Of a stretch of 64,000 nt of DNA, positions 1 to 12,964 are shown piece by piece. The position numbers and the translations under genes are program-made. Positions within the stretch are counted from its first letter, which is position 1, and each line of letters opens with the position of its first letter. Below the pieces are notes generated by a model. It saw only the letters and a list, made by a program, of their open reading frames with translations, did not search any database and was not told where the DNA came from. Source of the DNA: Megachile rotundata (Eukaryota; Arthropoda; Insecta; Hymenoptera; Megachilidae); NCBI RefSeq assembly GCF_050947335.1, contig NC_134989.1:11091501-11155500 (forward strand), in the 5' to 3' direction.

Positions 1-112
1 CCCTGGATCTCCCTGGATCTCCCTCGATCTACCTCGATCTACCTCGATCTCCTTGGATCTCCCTGGATCTCCCTGGATCTCCCTCGATCTACCTCGATCT
101 CCCTGGATCTCC
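1..112. repeat. 10-bp tandem repeat, truncated by window edge
   Basis: Eleven near-identical decamers of the type CCCTGGATCT / CCCTCGATCT / ACCTCGATCT follow each other without spacers. The variants differ at the first and fifth base. The array runs off the left edge, so its full length is unknown. Confidence 0.9.
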
Positions 113-1140
113 CTATAACCCAATCTCTACAGTCGCATTAAATCAACTGCTCTATTTTCAACCCGTCTTCCGCGATCAACCCTCACTTTAGATTCCAGAT
201 AAACTACATAAAAAAACCTCAAATGATGATCATCGCTCTAAGTTTATTCGAGCAATTCCTCTAACGACTTCATATCTCGTTGAACGACTCTGTTCAGCGT
301 ACCTGCCGCGAACAGTAGTCCATTACCGGTGTATTTATACCGGATTTATTAAGTGTTCGATCTTATATCTGGTTGCCGGTAATTCGATCGGGATCATCGA
401 GGAACATAATCCTTTAATTGTGCCGTGCAGCGTTACACGTATAATGGAAAGCTTTGCATAATCCAGTTTAATTTATGACCTTAAAAGCCTGCCTATCGGC
501 GATACGTTCGTTTTTCGCACGGCTAGGAATCCACAATAGTAATTGAAGCCGGTTGCGGTAACGCATCGTGTGAAATAATTGCGGCCGGTACCGATTCGAT
601 TCCTGGACTCTCGAGACGATGAGATCTGGAGAGTGCAACCGGAGAACGGAGAGAAAAAGGCCCGGGTGTAGGGGGAACACGGTGGATTTAGCCGACAGAG
701 GCTGGCGATCTTAATTACATTAATTAAATTCGAAGTTATCACGGCAACGTAAGAAGGAAGCAGATTCACACTAATTACCTTGCGAACTATCGTTACACCG
801 GCGTCGTGCACGAAACACGAAATCTCTCGTACGTTGCAACGTGGTTGCGTCACCGTCCAAATGAATAAAGTAGTAGGAAAAAGTGAAGAGCATTATCCGG
901 GAACGGTGCCGCTGTGCCCCGATAAAATCCGAGCAAAAACGTGTGCGCCAAAGTTTCGATCACGATGAGGATCGATATTGAATCGTGACTTGGTTACTGG
1001 GAGTCGGGTATGGATCTTCATTATCTTCTACGTTCATTATTAGCGTTGAGTGCCGCGCGTCGTCGGCTCTCCGGATACGTTCTCGCTATTTATTTTTAAT
1101 TAGAACATGATTCTACGTCCCTACAGTACAGTCGACGCCA
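113..1140. other. unique intergenic DNA, nothing recognised
   Basis: The sequence is of mixed composition with several short overlapping open frames on both strands (62-126 codons). None shows a recognisable domain, and I saw no splice-bounded continuation, so I do not call a gene. Confidence 0.5.
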
Positions 1141-2560
1141 GATCTCGGCTTATAAGTACTTGGAGATCTCAGGATATTGAGAATATAGGGACTTTCTGAT
1201 CTAGAAATTCGGAGATCTAGGGATTTGCTAGGTTGGGAATTTGAGGATATAAGTATTTGGAGATCAAAGGATATGGAAATCTAGGGACTTTCTGATATGG
1301 GAATTTGGACATCTAGGGATTCGTTAGGTTAGGAATTTGAGGATATAAGTATTTAGGAATCTAAGGATAAGGGAATCTAGGGACTTTCTGATATGGAAAT
1401 TTGGAGATCTAGGGATTTTCTAGGTTGGGAATTTGAGGATACAAGTATTTGCAGATCTCAGGATATTGGGAATCTAGGGACTTTCTGATATGGAAATTTG
1501 GAGATCTAGGGATTCGCTAGGTTGCGAATTTGAGAACAAAAGTATTTGGAGATCTGAGGATATTGGGAATCCAGGGACTTTCTGATCTGGAAATTTGGAG
1601 ATCTAGGGATTTACGAGGTTGAAAATTTGAGGATATAAGTATTTGAGGATCTAGGGATATGAGAATCTAGGAATTTTCTGATCTGGAAATTTGGACATCT
1701 AGGGATTTGCTAGGTTGGGAATTTGAGAACAAAAGAATTTGGAGATCTGAGGATATTGGGAATCCAGGGACTTTCTGATCTGGGAATTTGGAGATCTAGG
1801 GATTTTCTAGGTTGAAAATTTGAGGATCTAGGGATATGAGAATCTAGGAATTTTCTGATCTGAAAATTTGGAGATCTAGGAATTTGCTAGGTTGGGAACT
1901 TGAGAACAAAAGTATTTGCAGATCTCAGGATATTGGGAATCTAGGGACTTTCTGATATGGGAATTTGGAGATCTAGGGATTTTCTAGGTTAGGAATTGGA
2001 GAACAAAAGTATTTGGAAATCTAGGGATTTGGAGATGTAGAAATTTTGCTATCTACAAATTTGGAACTATGAAAATTTGAGGATTTTTTACGACTGAGAT
2101 ATTTGAGAAAATAAATATTTGGGGATCTAGAAATTTTTAGACCTGAAAATTTAAAGATTTAGGGATTGTAAGATCTAGAAATTTAGAAACAAATATTTGG
2201 GAATTTGGAAATGTTGGTTCCTAGGTATTTTGGGATAAATATTTAAAGACCTAGGGATATAGGGATTTGTAGATCTAGTAATTTTTTAGGCATAGAAATT
2301 TGCAAATCTAAGGATTTTTGACACGTGGAAATTTGTAGATCTACGGATTTTTGAGGCACAGGAATTGGTAGATCTAGGGATTTTTTAGACAGGAATTTGT
2401 AAATCTAAGGTTTTTTGGGGCATGAAAATTTATATATCTAGGGATATTTGAGATAGGAATTGGTAGATCTAGAGATTTTTAGATGTGAAAGTTTGTAGAT
2501 CCTAGGAATTTTTAGACAGAATTGGGTAGACCTAGGGATATTTGATTATTAAAAACTTAA
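1141..2560. repeat. 96-97 bp tandem repeat, decaying rightward
   Basis: The word GGGACTTTCTGAT recurs at 1188, 1284, 1380, 1477 and 1574, giving a 96-97 bp period. Each unit also holds GGAGATCTAGGGATTT, TAGGTTGGGAATTTGAGG and ATAAGTATTTGGAGATCT. Later units (after about 1620) lose or gain segments, and from about 2030 only short words such as GATCTAGGGATTTTT remain, fading out near 2760. The + strand is strongly G-rich relative to C. Confidence 0.88.
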
Positions 2561-2760
2561 GTGACTAGGGGTTTTGACATGCATAAAGCTATGGATATAA
2601 AAATTGATGGATCTAGGGATTTCTACATTTCAAGATTGAAAAATTTAGGAATGTACAAAATACGAAGGCAGCAAAATTCATGTATACGAAAAATTCAGAA
2701 ATTCATAAATTTAGAGAATATGAAAATTCAATAATTACCAAATGCAGTGATTTGAGAACT

Positions 2761-4685
2761 GACAAATGATCAGCTTCGTATCCTTGCCCAAAGGAAGCTA
2801 CAATCGGAGCGCACACATTCTTCCCAAGGCTCGTTTCCTCAATTCTCTCCCATTAAGCGAGCGCTCATACGAAACCTTATTTGATATTTTCAATAATTAG
2901 GGGAATAATGCGATGTAGACGGTCGAACCAGTCCATACTATATACGTCCAGCCGGAGAAACTCCGTGTTGACCGTAGGAAAGCGAAACATTACGATTTCA
3001 CATAGCCTGTGAACCCAGTGGCATCAACGATCCTCATCTGGCCACGGTGCATTCCCCTGCATCCAGCTGCACCAGCCATTCGTTGACCCTTGCAGTTATA
3101 TACCTGTGCAGCCGAACGCTTCCGGATACGCGACGAGGCTGCCGGTTTTTCCGCGTGCCCATCACGTTGAGATTTCACTGAAATTAATTCGCATGAATTT
3201 CCTCGCCGCGCAAAGAGAGAAGAACGCTTTACTCCGGGTTTGCGTAATCTCCACGTTCCTGGAAACCGTTCGACGGCACCTAATCTAACGACGGACCTGA
3301 TCGAACCGTACCCCGATAATGTATCGTCGTTTCCTACTCGACTGGAACACGGTTAAATCGATCGAAAGAAAATGCCCGATCGCACGGTTTCCGATCGTTC
3401 GTTAACCGGGTGTCGTTGATCACCCGCGTTCACGACTTTAATTTCGTCGTACATTTTACGGGGGAAGCCCGTAATTGGACGCTTTTTAATGAAACCTTTG
3501 TTGTGGGCCATTTATTTTACGACGCCGTGTATCAAACCCTTTTTAACCGTATTCCATAATTTTTAAGATAAGGGCTGTAATTACGAGTTATATCTTTGGT
3601 GTAATTAAAAGTTTGGCTGAATTTAACGGACTCATTGTGGGTTTCAGATTTTAGGATCTAGAGATTTTGAGATCAAGGTATATTATTATTAATAGTTACA
3701 CACAAGTGTATGATGTTAACAATGCATACTCTTTATTCCTAATGTCCCTAATTCACTAGACTGACCATCTTTCCTTTTAATATTTCAACTTCATACACTA
3801 TAGACGATAGCTCGTAATCGCTATTTTTTCAGCTACATTCCTTGAATGATTCAGCCTATCAAAAGTACACATTCGTGTATCGCTATCTCCTCGAAAGTTT
3901 CATTGAAATCGATCCATATTCGAGTCAGTACGACTGGAAAGCATGATCGGTGCTCGTAAGAATCTGTTCGTGCGGAAAGGTCGATCGGGTTCATTGGAAA
4001 GCAGATTACAACGCAACGTTGAAGACCTCCAACGTAGTCATAATAACGCTTGCCAGATTTTTGTTCTCGTTAGCATATTTACCGTGTTACGCAAACACGA
4101 ACACGAACAGATAATATGCCGTTCGTGTACCGATGCTTAATATTATGCATACCGTACATCTTACGCTACGAATATCCTCAACTTAATTTTTAAACGGAAC
4201 GCGTTAACGCGCGGTACAAAATAGAAACACGAATTTATCAGCGATACGAGTGTATTACGTAATTAATGAGACCTTATCTCGATGAGGCTTATAAATTTTG
4301 AGGAAGGCGTTTTATATCCTGTAACTTGCGATAAGATACCCGAGGACATATTTTCACCGGTTTTACATGTGTAACAGGATAATAAATCGTTTAAGGTCTG
4401 CGCACGTTTTATTTCGCTGAAATTAGTCTGGTCGAATAAGAAACACGTGACGAATGAAAACGTTGCTGGAAAAAAGCTGGAGATAAATGGAGGATCAATT
4501 TTCGAGACGAGTTGACGGGCATCTGTTTCCGACAGACAGTGGCGGGAAAATATACATATTTCCATAAAGAAGATATATTTATTTTTTCTACATATTTCTC
4601 GTTTTTCAAGGAAATTTGCTATAAAATTTAGTTTTGTCAATTTAAAAAAATTGAAAAGAGTAAAAAAGCTTATGGAACCAGTTAT
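2761..4685. other. unique intergenic DNA, nothing recognised
   Basis: There is no tandem structure. The part from about 2780 to 3480 is richer in GC than its surroundings. Open frames are short (60-125 codons), overlap on both strands and match no family I know. Confidence 0.5.
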
Positions 4686-4689
4686 AACA

Positions 4690-5245
4690 AACTTTTGTTA
4701 TATTGCCATTTCTTTATTAAGTTCTAGTTATATCGCCACTTCATGAATTTTAACACAGATTCATATTATGTCATCTTGTGTACTCTCATGTAAACTCGCG
4801 TTATATTACCGTGTTACTTTCAGTGACCTCTCATTCCATTACCATTTTCTCACAATTTCACGCAAACTCATTATATTGCCACCTCACGAACTTCAGCGCA
4901 AACTCGCGTTATATTACCACCTTATCGTGAACTTTCATGGAGACTCGCGTTATATTGCCATTTTGTAAACTTTGATGCAAACTCGTGTAATGTCACTGCC
5001 TTTTCCCTAATTTTCACCAACATCTTATTAGAATATCACTTTTCACGAAATTTCACACAAATTTTCGTTATATTGCAATTTTGTAAACTTTGGTTATATT
5101 GCCACTTTATAAACTTTGATGCAAACTCGTGTAATGTCACTGTCTTATCCCTAATTTTCACCAACATTTTATTAGAATATCACTTTTCACGAAATTTCAC
5201 ACAAACTCTCGTTATATTGCCACACTGTGCACACTAGTGGACGAT
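4690..5245. repeat. TTATATTGCC-containing repeat with 144-bp duplication
   Basis: About ten copies of a word close to CTCGCGTTATATTGCCAC occur at irregular spacing. Within this, a segment starting TTTGATGCAAACTCGTGTAA is present at 4971 and again at 5115, a tandem duplication of 144 bp that includes a TTTTCACGAAATTTCACAC block. The same word is found alone at four other places in the window. Confidence 0.75.
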
Positions 5246-5300
5246 GACACCAAACAAGAAAACTTTCACTTCTAGAAACTTCTTCCAAGGTTCTTGTAAT

Positions 5301-5323
5301 GGTGATATAACGAGAGTTTACTG
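5301..5323 (-). mobile_element. inverted copy of a TTATAT-type transposon end
   Basis: GGTGATATAACGAGAGTTTA, read on the minus strand, gives AGTAAACTCTCGTTATATCA, the inverse of the words in the array just to the left. The arrangement resembles the right end of an element with terminal inverted repeats. No transposase is visible between the copies. Confidence 0.4.
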
Positions 5324-5814
5324 CACTCTACCTTCTTTATCGCTCACGAAACTTTTAAAGGCACTACATTTTAATTTCGTAGAATACTGACTCAGATTCT
5401 CTCAATAATATTAACTTAACCTAGTAAACGTTTTTATTGAATCAACAGTTCCTTCTCGTTCTGTCACCGAACCAAAATTCATGTTTTGTTGGCGGTGCTC
5501 CCTACTAAAATCCAGCAATAGTACACAAATCGTTACCCACACAATGTACAGTTCATAATATGGAAATCGAATGTATCCTCCCACATGACTGCAACCACAT
5601 TTCTCATAATCAATGAAGTTCAACAATTATGGAACATGGAATAATCAGAGAAATGATTGCTCTTTCACAGTCGAAGCTATTATCCTCTAGCGAAATTCCA
5701 AACTTTGTCAGGGTTCGAGGTGAAATTGTGAGGGTTTGTGTAAATTTGCAGAATTTGAAGTTTGCAAGACTGAAGTATAGAAATTCTTTATTTTTTTAAA
5801 CTCTCACATATCTG
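5324..5814. other. unique intergenic DNA, nothing recognised
   Basis: This is AT-rich DNA without a repeat or a credible coding frame. Confidence 0.5.
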
Positions 5815-6395
5815 CTTTCATAGATTGTTTCATGTTCATATTCCTCTAGATCCACACACTATATCCCTTGATTCACACTTCTCCATATCCCTACATCTTC
5901 ACACCCATATATCAACATATTTCTGTATTAGTAGATTCACACATGTTCATAATACTATATTGAGTAAATTCACACAAGTTCACATGTCTATATTTCTAAA
6001 TCCACACATGTTCACATGTCTATATTTCTAAATCCACATATGTTCATATCTCTACATTTCTAAATCCACACATGTTCACATCTCTACATTTCTCAATCCA
6101 CATATGTTCACATCTCTACATTTCTAAATCCACACATGCTCACATCTCTATAATTTCTAAATCCACACATGCTCACATGTCTACATTTCTCAATCCACAC
6201 ATGCTCACATCTCTACATTTCTAAATCCACACATGTTCATATCTCTACATTTCTAAATCCACATATGTTCACATCTCTACATTTCTAAATCCACACATGC
6301 TCACATCTCTATAATTTCTGAATCCACACATGCTCACATCTCTATATTTCTAAATCCACACGTGCTCACATCTTCCACCTATATCCATAGATCCT
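5815..6395. repeat. 32-bp tandem repeat
   Basis: Units of 32-33 bp run as TTTCTAAATCCACACATG followed by TTCACATCTCTACA. They are best preserved from 5990 to 6370. Degenerate words (CCACATATCCC, TCACATCC) carry the pattern on to about 6640. The + strand is C-rich. Confidence 0.88.
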
Positions 6396-6639
6396 CACAC
6401 CCCTACTCTACAAATATCATTAGGGATGTGAGGATCTATACATTCAAATATGCCCATATCCCTTGACCCACAGTCCTATGTCCCTTAATTCACATATTCT
6501 CCTATCTCTGTGTGCCCAGATCACATACTTGTACCCCTATATCCCCAAATCCACACATCCACATATCTCTACATTCCTAGATTCGTATACCATTCATCAC
6601 ATCCCATAACATCCCTTGATCTTCACATCCACACATCCC

Positions 6640-8380
6640 TATATCCCCATATACCTAGCCACTAACACCTCCAAAACAAAAATTACTTTACATATTACTT
6701 TACTTTACCATACTTACTTTACCATAATTACTTTACCATACTTTACATATTTCTCCCCCACCCCTACTAAAGTATACGATATTTCTAATATTCCTCTACT
6801 AAAAATCCCTCCAAGTACCAACTGCTCGAATAAAAACTCCCCTGTTACGTAACCAATTCTAAACAAAAAAGATCGTAAGAAACCGCGTCGTTGTCCACGC
6901 ACGTAAGCCGTGCGTATTTCGTCAGAGACCCCCGCCTTAAAAAATAAGGGTCGTGGTTTACGTGGGTCGACAATTGGTATCGGATCGATAATACTTTGTC
7001 GACCCTTCTCGTTGGTCCAGCATGCTCTCTCTGTTTCCCTGTGCGTAGGCGTCGAGGAAATACGGCACCCCGGCTCCGCACCAACACACCAAATTCACAC
7101 ACGAAAACAGAATGTACGTGAACTTACGACAGAATATAACCTCACCCGAGCTGGTTCATTCAGAGACACCCACGCGTTCCTCGCGTGACGTCATTCAACT
7201 CGCTGATGGAATACGAGGGTGAACTCGAGCAGAGGGTGGGATCTAGGCCACTGTTTCTCTTCTGCTTTTTTTCCTCTCTTTTCTACGGTTGATCAGAGTT
7301 TAACGTCAAGGTAGATCGGTTTTCCGCTTGATTTCAACCTCTCCGGTTTAAACGAGAATTGTTGCATACGTTTACTATAATGTTAATGGCGTCTCGAACT
7401 TCAATAAAATTTTATTCTGAGATTTTTTATTTAGGGTCAGAAAGATAATCTCAATCGAGAGACAAACTTCTTTGTTTTGAACGCAGATAGAAATAATTAT
7501 CGGAAATTTGATAATTTCCGATTCTGAACGGAATTTTTGATGTGAAAGTTGGAGATACTGGAAACGGAGTTCAGAGCAAATTGAACTTTTAAATAACGTT
7601 TCTGATAACGTTTATCGAAAATCAACTTTGTTGGACGGTTTAAAAGTTGGCGATTTTAATAAACGATTTGCCAGAAGCGTGTATTTAAAAGCAAGTATTC
7701 CTAAGCTATTATTTTCATGATCAAACGTAGCTGGGAAAATAATACGAAGAACGATAAGAGTAAAAGTTCTCAACCTTGAGATTGATTAAGCGTTTCGCAC
7801 CGCTTAATTTCGCGAACTTTTGATTGCGTAATTTCCGCGAGAAGCGTAAAAAGTATTGATGCAACGGCTAGAAGCGCCGAGAAAGTACACGAACGTTCGT
7901 TGAAACAGCGAAAACTCGCGGAGGGAGTAGGTAAATGCGTTTAAAGTATGCTACAACTGTAAACGTCCATCTCAATTTTGATAGAACTTCGTACGGCTAT
8001 AAAATTTTATTTTAAGACAAATTTTATTCGAAATTTTTTGCTGGAATTTTGTTCACAGTTTTGGGATAAATTTAAGAATAGCAATAATCGTTAAGTTAAT
8101 TAAGTTTGATGCGAGAATAGTAATTAGCATCGTGAATGTTAACGTTTATGTAGGATTAGCTTTTTTATTGATTCACTTAATTACTGTGTAGTTTTATATT
8201 TCTTTTTTGTAATATTTTTTGTTGTTCATGTTTTTAGAACCCTTTTTGTTTAATTGTTATCAATTTTGAATTACTGTACAATTAATACAAGGCCTTGAAT
8301 AATTTGAAGAAAATGACATGAGTAATTAATTAACATTTTTTTAATTATAATAAGGATTTGGGAATTGAGAAATTTAGAGG
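6640..8380. other. unique intergenic DNA with GC-rich island
   Basis: A GC-rich island at about 6870-7260 has many CpGs and overlapping short frames but no recognisable protein. The rest is AT-rich unique DNA. The island could be an unannotated first exon or regulatory element; nothing decides this. Confidence 0.4.
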
Positions 8381-8419
8381 TTTGAGAAATTTTAGTAGGA
8401 AATTGGAAATTTGAAAATT

Positions 8420-8800
8420 TTGAAAATTTGGACATATGTGAAGTATGTGATACATATGTGAACATATGCGATGTTTGAAATTTCTAAACATATCGTATTT
8501 GGGGCTCTCAGAATTTGAAAATATAAAGAGGTAAAAATTTGAAGTTTAATATAGCAAATATTAAAGCATGTGAAGTATGTGATACATCACATATGTGAAC
8601 GTATGTGAAGTTCCAAATTTACAAACATATCATACTTAGTGTTCTCAGAATTTGAAAATATAGAGAAGTAAACATTTGAAGTTTAATATAGCAAATATTA
8701 AAGTATGTGATCAGCATATGAAGTATGTGATACATCACATATGTGCACATATGTGAAGTTCCAAATCTCCAAAGATGTTATATGTGGAGTTCTCAGAATG
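8420..8800. repeat. three-copy 137-149 bp tandem repeat
   Basis: The word TTCTCAGAAT recurs near 8505, 8642 and 8791. Units contain GAAGTTTAATATAGCAAATA and a palindromic core CACATATGTG preceded by GTATGTGATACAT. Copies differ by short insertions such as an extra ATCACATATGTG. Confidence 0.8.
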
Positions 8801-9100
8801 TGCAAATATAGCAATTGAAAAATCAATCATTTTTAAAATTGAGAATTATAGAAAATTAAAAAATTGTAATTTTAATCATTTAGAATTAGAAAAGTTTCAA
8901 CTGTGTAATTGCAAAAATCTAAAAATACAAGAAGTCTGAAATTTATAATGTCAGTAATTTGCAAATACAAGAAATTCAGAATTTGTGATTTCAAAAATTT
9001 TCAAATACAAGAAATTCAAAATGTACAATTTTAGTAATATATAAATAAAAAAATTGAAGTACTATAATTTTAAGAAAAAAAATTTTTAATTTGAAAAATT
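8801..9100. other. A-rich low-complexity DNA
   Basis: This is a loose pattern of GAAATTCAAAATTT-like words without a fixed period. It lies directly upstream of the GC-rich first exon of the TENT5 gene. Confidence 0.5.
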
Positions 9101-9104
9101 CGAA

Positions 9105-9469
9105 CCTGTGTCCCCATCCAACAAGATGCACATAGGTAGCAACACGTCTCGATATCAGTGATAGCTTTGTTTCCCCTCCATGTAGCACTGGCGTCGCTAC
9201 CGATGTAGCTATCTCCTCCACCACCTCCACCTTGTTCGCGGTCCTGCTGGTTCGCCTTTCACTGCGTCGGCTTCAGTTCGCTGGTGCCTCTCATCAGCTC
9301 CGGATCTCTCGCTCCGGGTCCGAAAGAAACCTCTCGATCGTTAAACGCGCACGCTTCGAACCTTCGTCGTTTCTGGCGGGATTCTAGCTGTCGAAGAAGC
9401 TTCTGGAATAAAACAGTGAACCAGAGTGAACCGAGGACCCACTCGACCTCCGTCGAGTGCTTCTTCATG
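9105..9469 (+). other. TENT5 first exon and promoter-proximal island
   Basis: A GC- and CpG-rich block stands out from the AT-rich surroundings and ends at 9469 with ATG followed at once by GTAAGC, a good splice donor. Joining the ATG at 9467-9469 to the acceptor at 12964 gives an in-frame start for the TENT5 coding exon. The frame upstream of this ATG is open back to about 9284 but contains no other ATG, so I read the block as 5' UTR plus the start codon alone. The transcription start cannot be placed; no TATA box is clear. Confidence 0.6.
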
Positions 9470-9954
9470 GTAAGCCTTCGTGGCTGTTCCACAGGTGTTC
9501 TCGAGTGAAAGTCCCTTGGATCGATCGATCGATCGTTCAGGTGGATCTCAGCTGACCGTCCACCTGACAGGGAAATAACCTCGTTAACGTAATTACGGAA
9601 ACGCGTTCGCTGATGATTCGTGATTTCTTCGGTGGTGCAACGAAATTATGTGAGTTCGCAAGGTTCCTGGGAGTTTGTGAACGGGTTTGTGGAGCGGGAT
9701 GTGTTTTAACAGTGCTTTTGGGGATTTGGGATTTGTTGAAGATTTAGGAGTTTGTGACAGATTGTCTTCAGGATTTTAGAGAGTTAGGTTAGTTTAGAGA
9801 GATAGGCGAGGATGAGTGTTAACAGTGTTTTGGAGGATATATAGAGGAATTCGTGATATGTGGAGACTGCAGATTGTAGGAAATGCTTAGGTAGCTTCTG
9901 AGGAGGGTCTAGTGGAGGCGTAGAGTTCAGGTAATACCTGTTGAGGGCAATTTA

Positions 9955-10430
9955 GGGAGAGCATAATTTAGGTGTTTGGAGATTTGAGTATTTGAACGTT
10001 TAGGTGTTTGGACATTTGGAGATCTGGATATTTAGGTGTTTGGACATTTAGAGATTTGGATATTTAGGTGTTTGGAAATTCGGAGATTTCCATATTTAGG
10101 TGTTTGGAAATTTGGAGGTCTGGATATTTAGGTATTTGGAGATTTGAGTATTTAAACATTTAGGCGTTTGGAGATTTGAGTATTTGAACATTTAGGTGTT
10201 TGGACATTTGGAGATTTGGATATTTAGGTGTTTGGAGATTTGAGTATTTAAACATTTAGACGTTTAGAGATTTGAGTATTTGAACATTTAGGTGTTTAGA
10301 CATTTGGAGATTTGGATATTTAGGTATTTGGACATTTGGAGATTTAGATATTGAAATGTTTGGAGATTTGAGTATTCGAATATTTAGGTGTTTGGATATT
10401 TAGAAATTTGACACTTTGGATGACTGAACA
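9955..10430. repeat. about 32-bp tandem repeat in TENT5 intron
   Basis: The word GTGTTTGGA recurs at 9972, 10003, 10036 and 10068 and onward. Units run GTGTTTGGACATTTGGAG followed by ATTTGGATATTTAG, with GAGTATTTGAACATT variants. The strand is G-rich, T-rich and almost without C. Confidence 0.85.
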
Positions 10431-10594
10431 TTTTTAAATGTGGAGACCAGACTAGACAGAGTCTAGTAACAGTCTGGGGAGAATTTAGTTAGAATTTAGG
10501 TTTGCTAAGAGTCTAGGGCTACTTTCAGATGAAATCTGAATCTACAGTTGAGGAAGATTTTAGATAGAATCTAGGAAGATATGTAGAACTGTCT

Positions 10595-10760
10595 AGTAAG
10601 AGTCCCAAGAGATCTTAGGTAGATTCTAAATTTGAATTTAGGAATATTCTAGTCCCAAGAGGTTTTAGGTAGATTCCAAACTTGAACCTAGGGATATTCT
10701 AGTTCTAAGAGGTCTTAAGTGGATCCCAAACTTGAACCTAAGGATATTCTAGTGGTATTC
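10595..10760. repeat. three-copy repeat of about 60 bp
   Basis: Three units share AAGAGGTTTTAGGTAGATTC, CAAACTTGAACCTA and GGATATTCTAGT. They lie in the TENT5 intron just after the 32-bp array. Confidence 0.7.
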
Positions 10761-11329
10761 TAGAGTAATTCTAGAGAAACAGATATTAAATTTGGAGATC
10801 TGAAGTTTTAGAAATTTGGTAATTTAGAGGTCTATCTACCTAAGGATTTAGGTCCCTATGAAAACTACTAAGATTCCATTTGACTTTAAATCAAACTCTA
10901 AATCTAACAATAGATCCAAATTAATCCTACATCTACCATCTTCTGGGTTCTTCCAAAATCTAATCCAAATCCCTCGCTTCCTTAACCTTAACTAACCTAT
11001 TCTGAATCTACATTTCTCACACATCTTTCCCCTAGACCTATTTCAAACCTCCCGCATCAAAAGTAAATGAGACTCTTCCCTCTGTCCTCCATAATTTTCA
11101 TCATCCTCCATATCAAAGATATCAAAACATTAAGAACATCATTCCCCACATCTCAAGAAGGCGCCTATCTACGAAAAATCTACATTCTCAAATATTTAAG
11201 AACCGGTAAATAAATATAATAAACGTGTTCAAACAACGAACGCATACGTGTCAAAGTGTTAAGTGTGTATATCGTAGATAGAATGTCGTAAAGTGGATCG
11301 AAAAGTGTGACGCAACCGACTGGTAATCG

Positions 11330-11350
11330 ATTGTGTGTGTGTGTGTGTGT
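11330..11350. repeat. (GT)n microsatellite
   Basis: A run of about ten GT dinucleotides lies within the TENT5 intron. Confidence 0.9.
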
Positions 11351-12964
11351 CGTGTAGCTATTAGCTAACAAAGTTACCATGATTAGATGTTGTCATTTCC
11401 AAGTGCACGGTGAAAATGATAGCGTAAAAAGAGCGAATATTGCACTCGGCAACTGAGTAAACTCCTCACGGTTTATCCAACGACTGATTCGATTGACGTA
11501 TCGAGCTTCTCGTGTCGATAAGCTTAACGAGATGCCTGTTAGCTCGTTATCCACTTATCATTTGCTAATGAAACAACGATAATTAAGCGTCGTGATCTCG
11601 AACGAGTTCGAAATGATACCGTTCTTTGGCTAAATGCACCCGTTTCTTTATTCTGGACTTTTTGGGTTAACGTTTTATTGATAACTGTAAATATCAAATT
11701 AACTTTTTCCATGAAAGTTGGTTTTTCGGTTCATGACATTTACTCGATTTATGACTTTTCTTCGAGTAATTCATTTTTTTTTTTTAAGATTTTTAAATGA
11801 AGATGCTCAGATAATTAAATGATCTTCCTCAATAATAATTCTCACATTCAAATAAAAATAAAAATTTTGTTTAATAACATTTTAGTTACACACGTAACAT
11901 TTGTCATCGAATATCTCTAAAAAATGACAAAACCAATATATTTACGATTTTGATGTTCAATTTAATTGTGATCACTTGCGGAGGGAAATAAATAGAAGTG
12001 TTTGTTACAATTAGTACATCAACCTTTAATGACCTATCTCTGAGTAACACAAGTTAATCGCTGCGGGATTCCCTGGCGACAGCAAATTGTCAGATAATTG
12101 AGAGATAAAGACAAAAGAAACATTCCAAGAAACATTAATGTTACGATGTGTCGTAATCACGTGCGGGAAATCATTTGTTACAATTTATTTCATTTGAGTC
12201 ACTCTTATTGTAATAATAATTTTTATAAGGGATAGTTCGACTTATAATTAATATATGTTTTGAAAAGGTTCTGAGTTGCAGGGAAACATTTTGAAGCAAA
12301 ACTTTTCGTCTGATTATGTTCGTTCTTATTCTACTGTGAACCGTCGCCCTGACACTACGGCCATTGATGTTCCGTTCCATTGATGCTCGCCAATCAGCGG
12401 AGTCATTGATCAGATTAAAGGAACCGTTGAGACAATAGCTTGTTATACGCTTATAATACTCTCTTTGTTTCTCGAAACAATTTCAATTTCTGGCTTATAA
12501 TTAATTTTAACGAAGAGTACCTTTAGGCTTTTAGAATTTTGAGAGATTGCAATTTCAGTACTGAGACAGTACACTTTTGAAATTATTGGATTTTTACATT
12601 TTCTAACTTCTAACGAAATTTTTTTATTTGCATTGCAAACTAGTTGATAGAAAAGATGATCATCATCAAAAGTTTCTCACAACCTCGTAGAAATTAAGGT
12701 AGTTCACTTAAATAGTCACCTTGACCTTCAACCCAGAGAAAACTTAACCCGATTAAATACAACTATTTATTTTATTTTTGAATATGCAACAATGAACCTT
12801 AAACTTGTGTCACATACGAACAACCTTAGTACCTGAGTACCAACTTAATTTAAAAACAATTACAACACTGTTCAATTATAACAATTACAACTATTTAAAT
12901 GTATAAATAATGCAAGATTAAAAATTTCATCATTAACATATTGTGATTTTTTTCTGAATTACAG

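Larger units (their letters stand above)
9470..12964 (+). other. intron of the TENT5 gene
   Basis: The intron is bounded by GTAAGC at 9470 and by a pyrimidine tract ending TTACAG at 12964. It contains two minisatellites and a GT microsatellite, listed separately. The remainder (10800-12950) is AT-rich unique DNA with no credible coding frame. Confidence 0.6.

Noticed and set aside
6960..6990. TTGGTATCGGATCG as a possible retrotransposon primer-binding site
   Set aside because: It departs from the known TGGTATCAGAGC-type site after seven bases, and no long terminal repeat pair or gag-pol frame is near.
9095..9125. GGTTCGAAT on the minus strand as a tRNA T-loop
   Set aside because: The flanking bases cannot form the T stem and no matching acceptor or anticodon arm is found.
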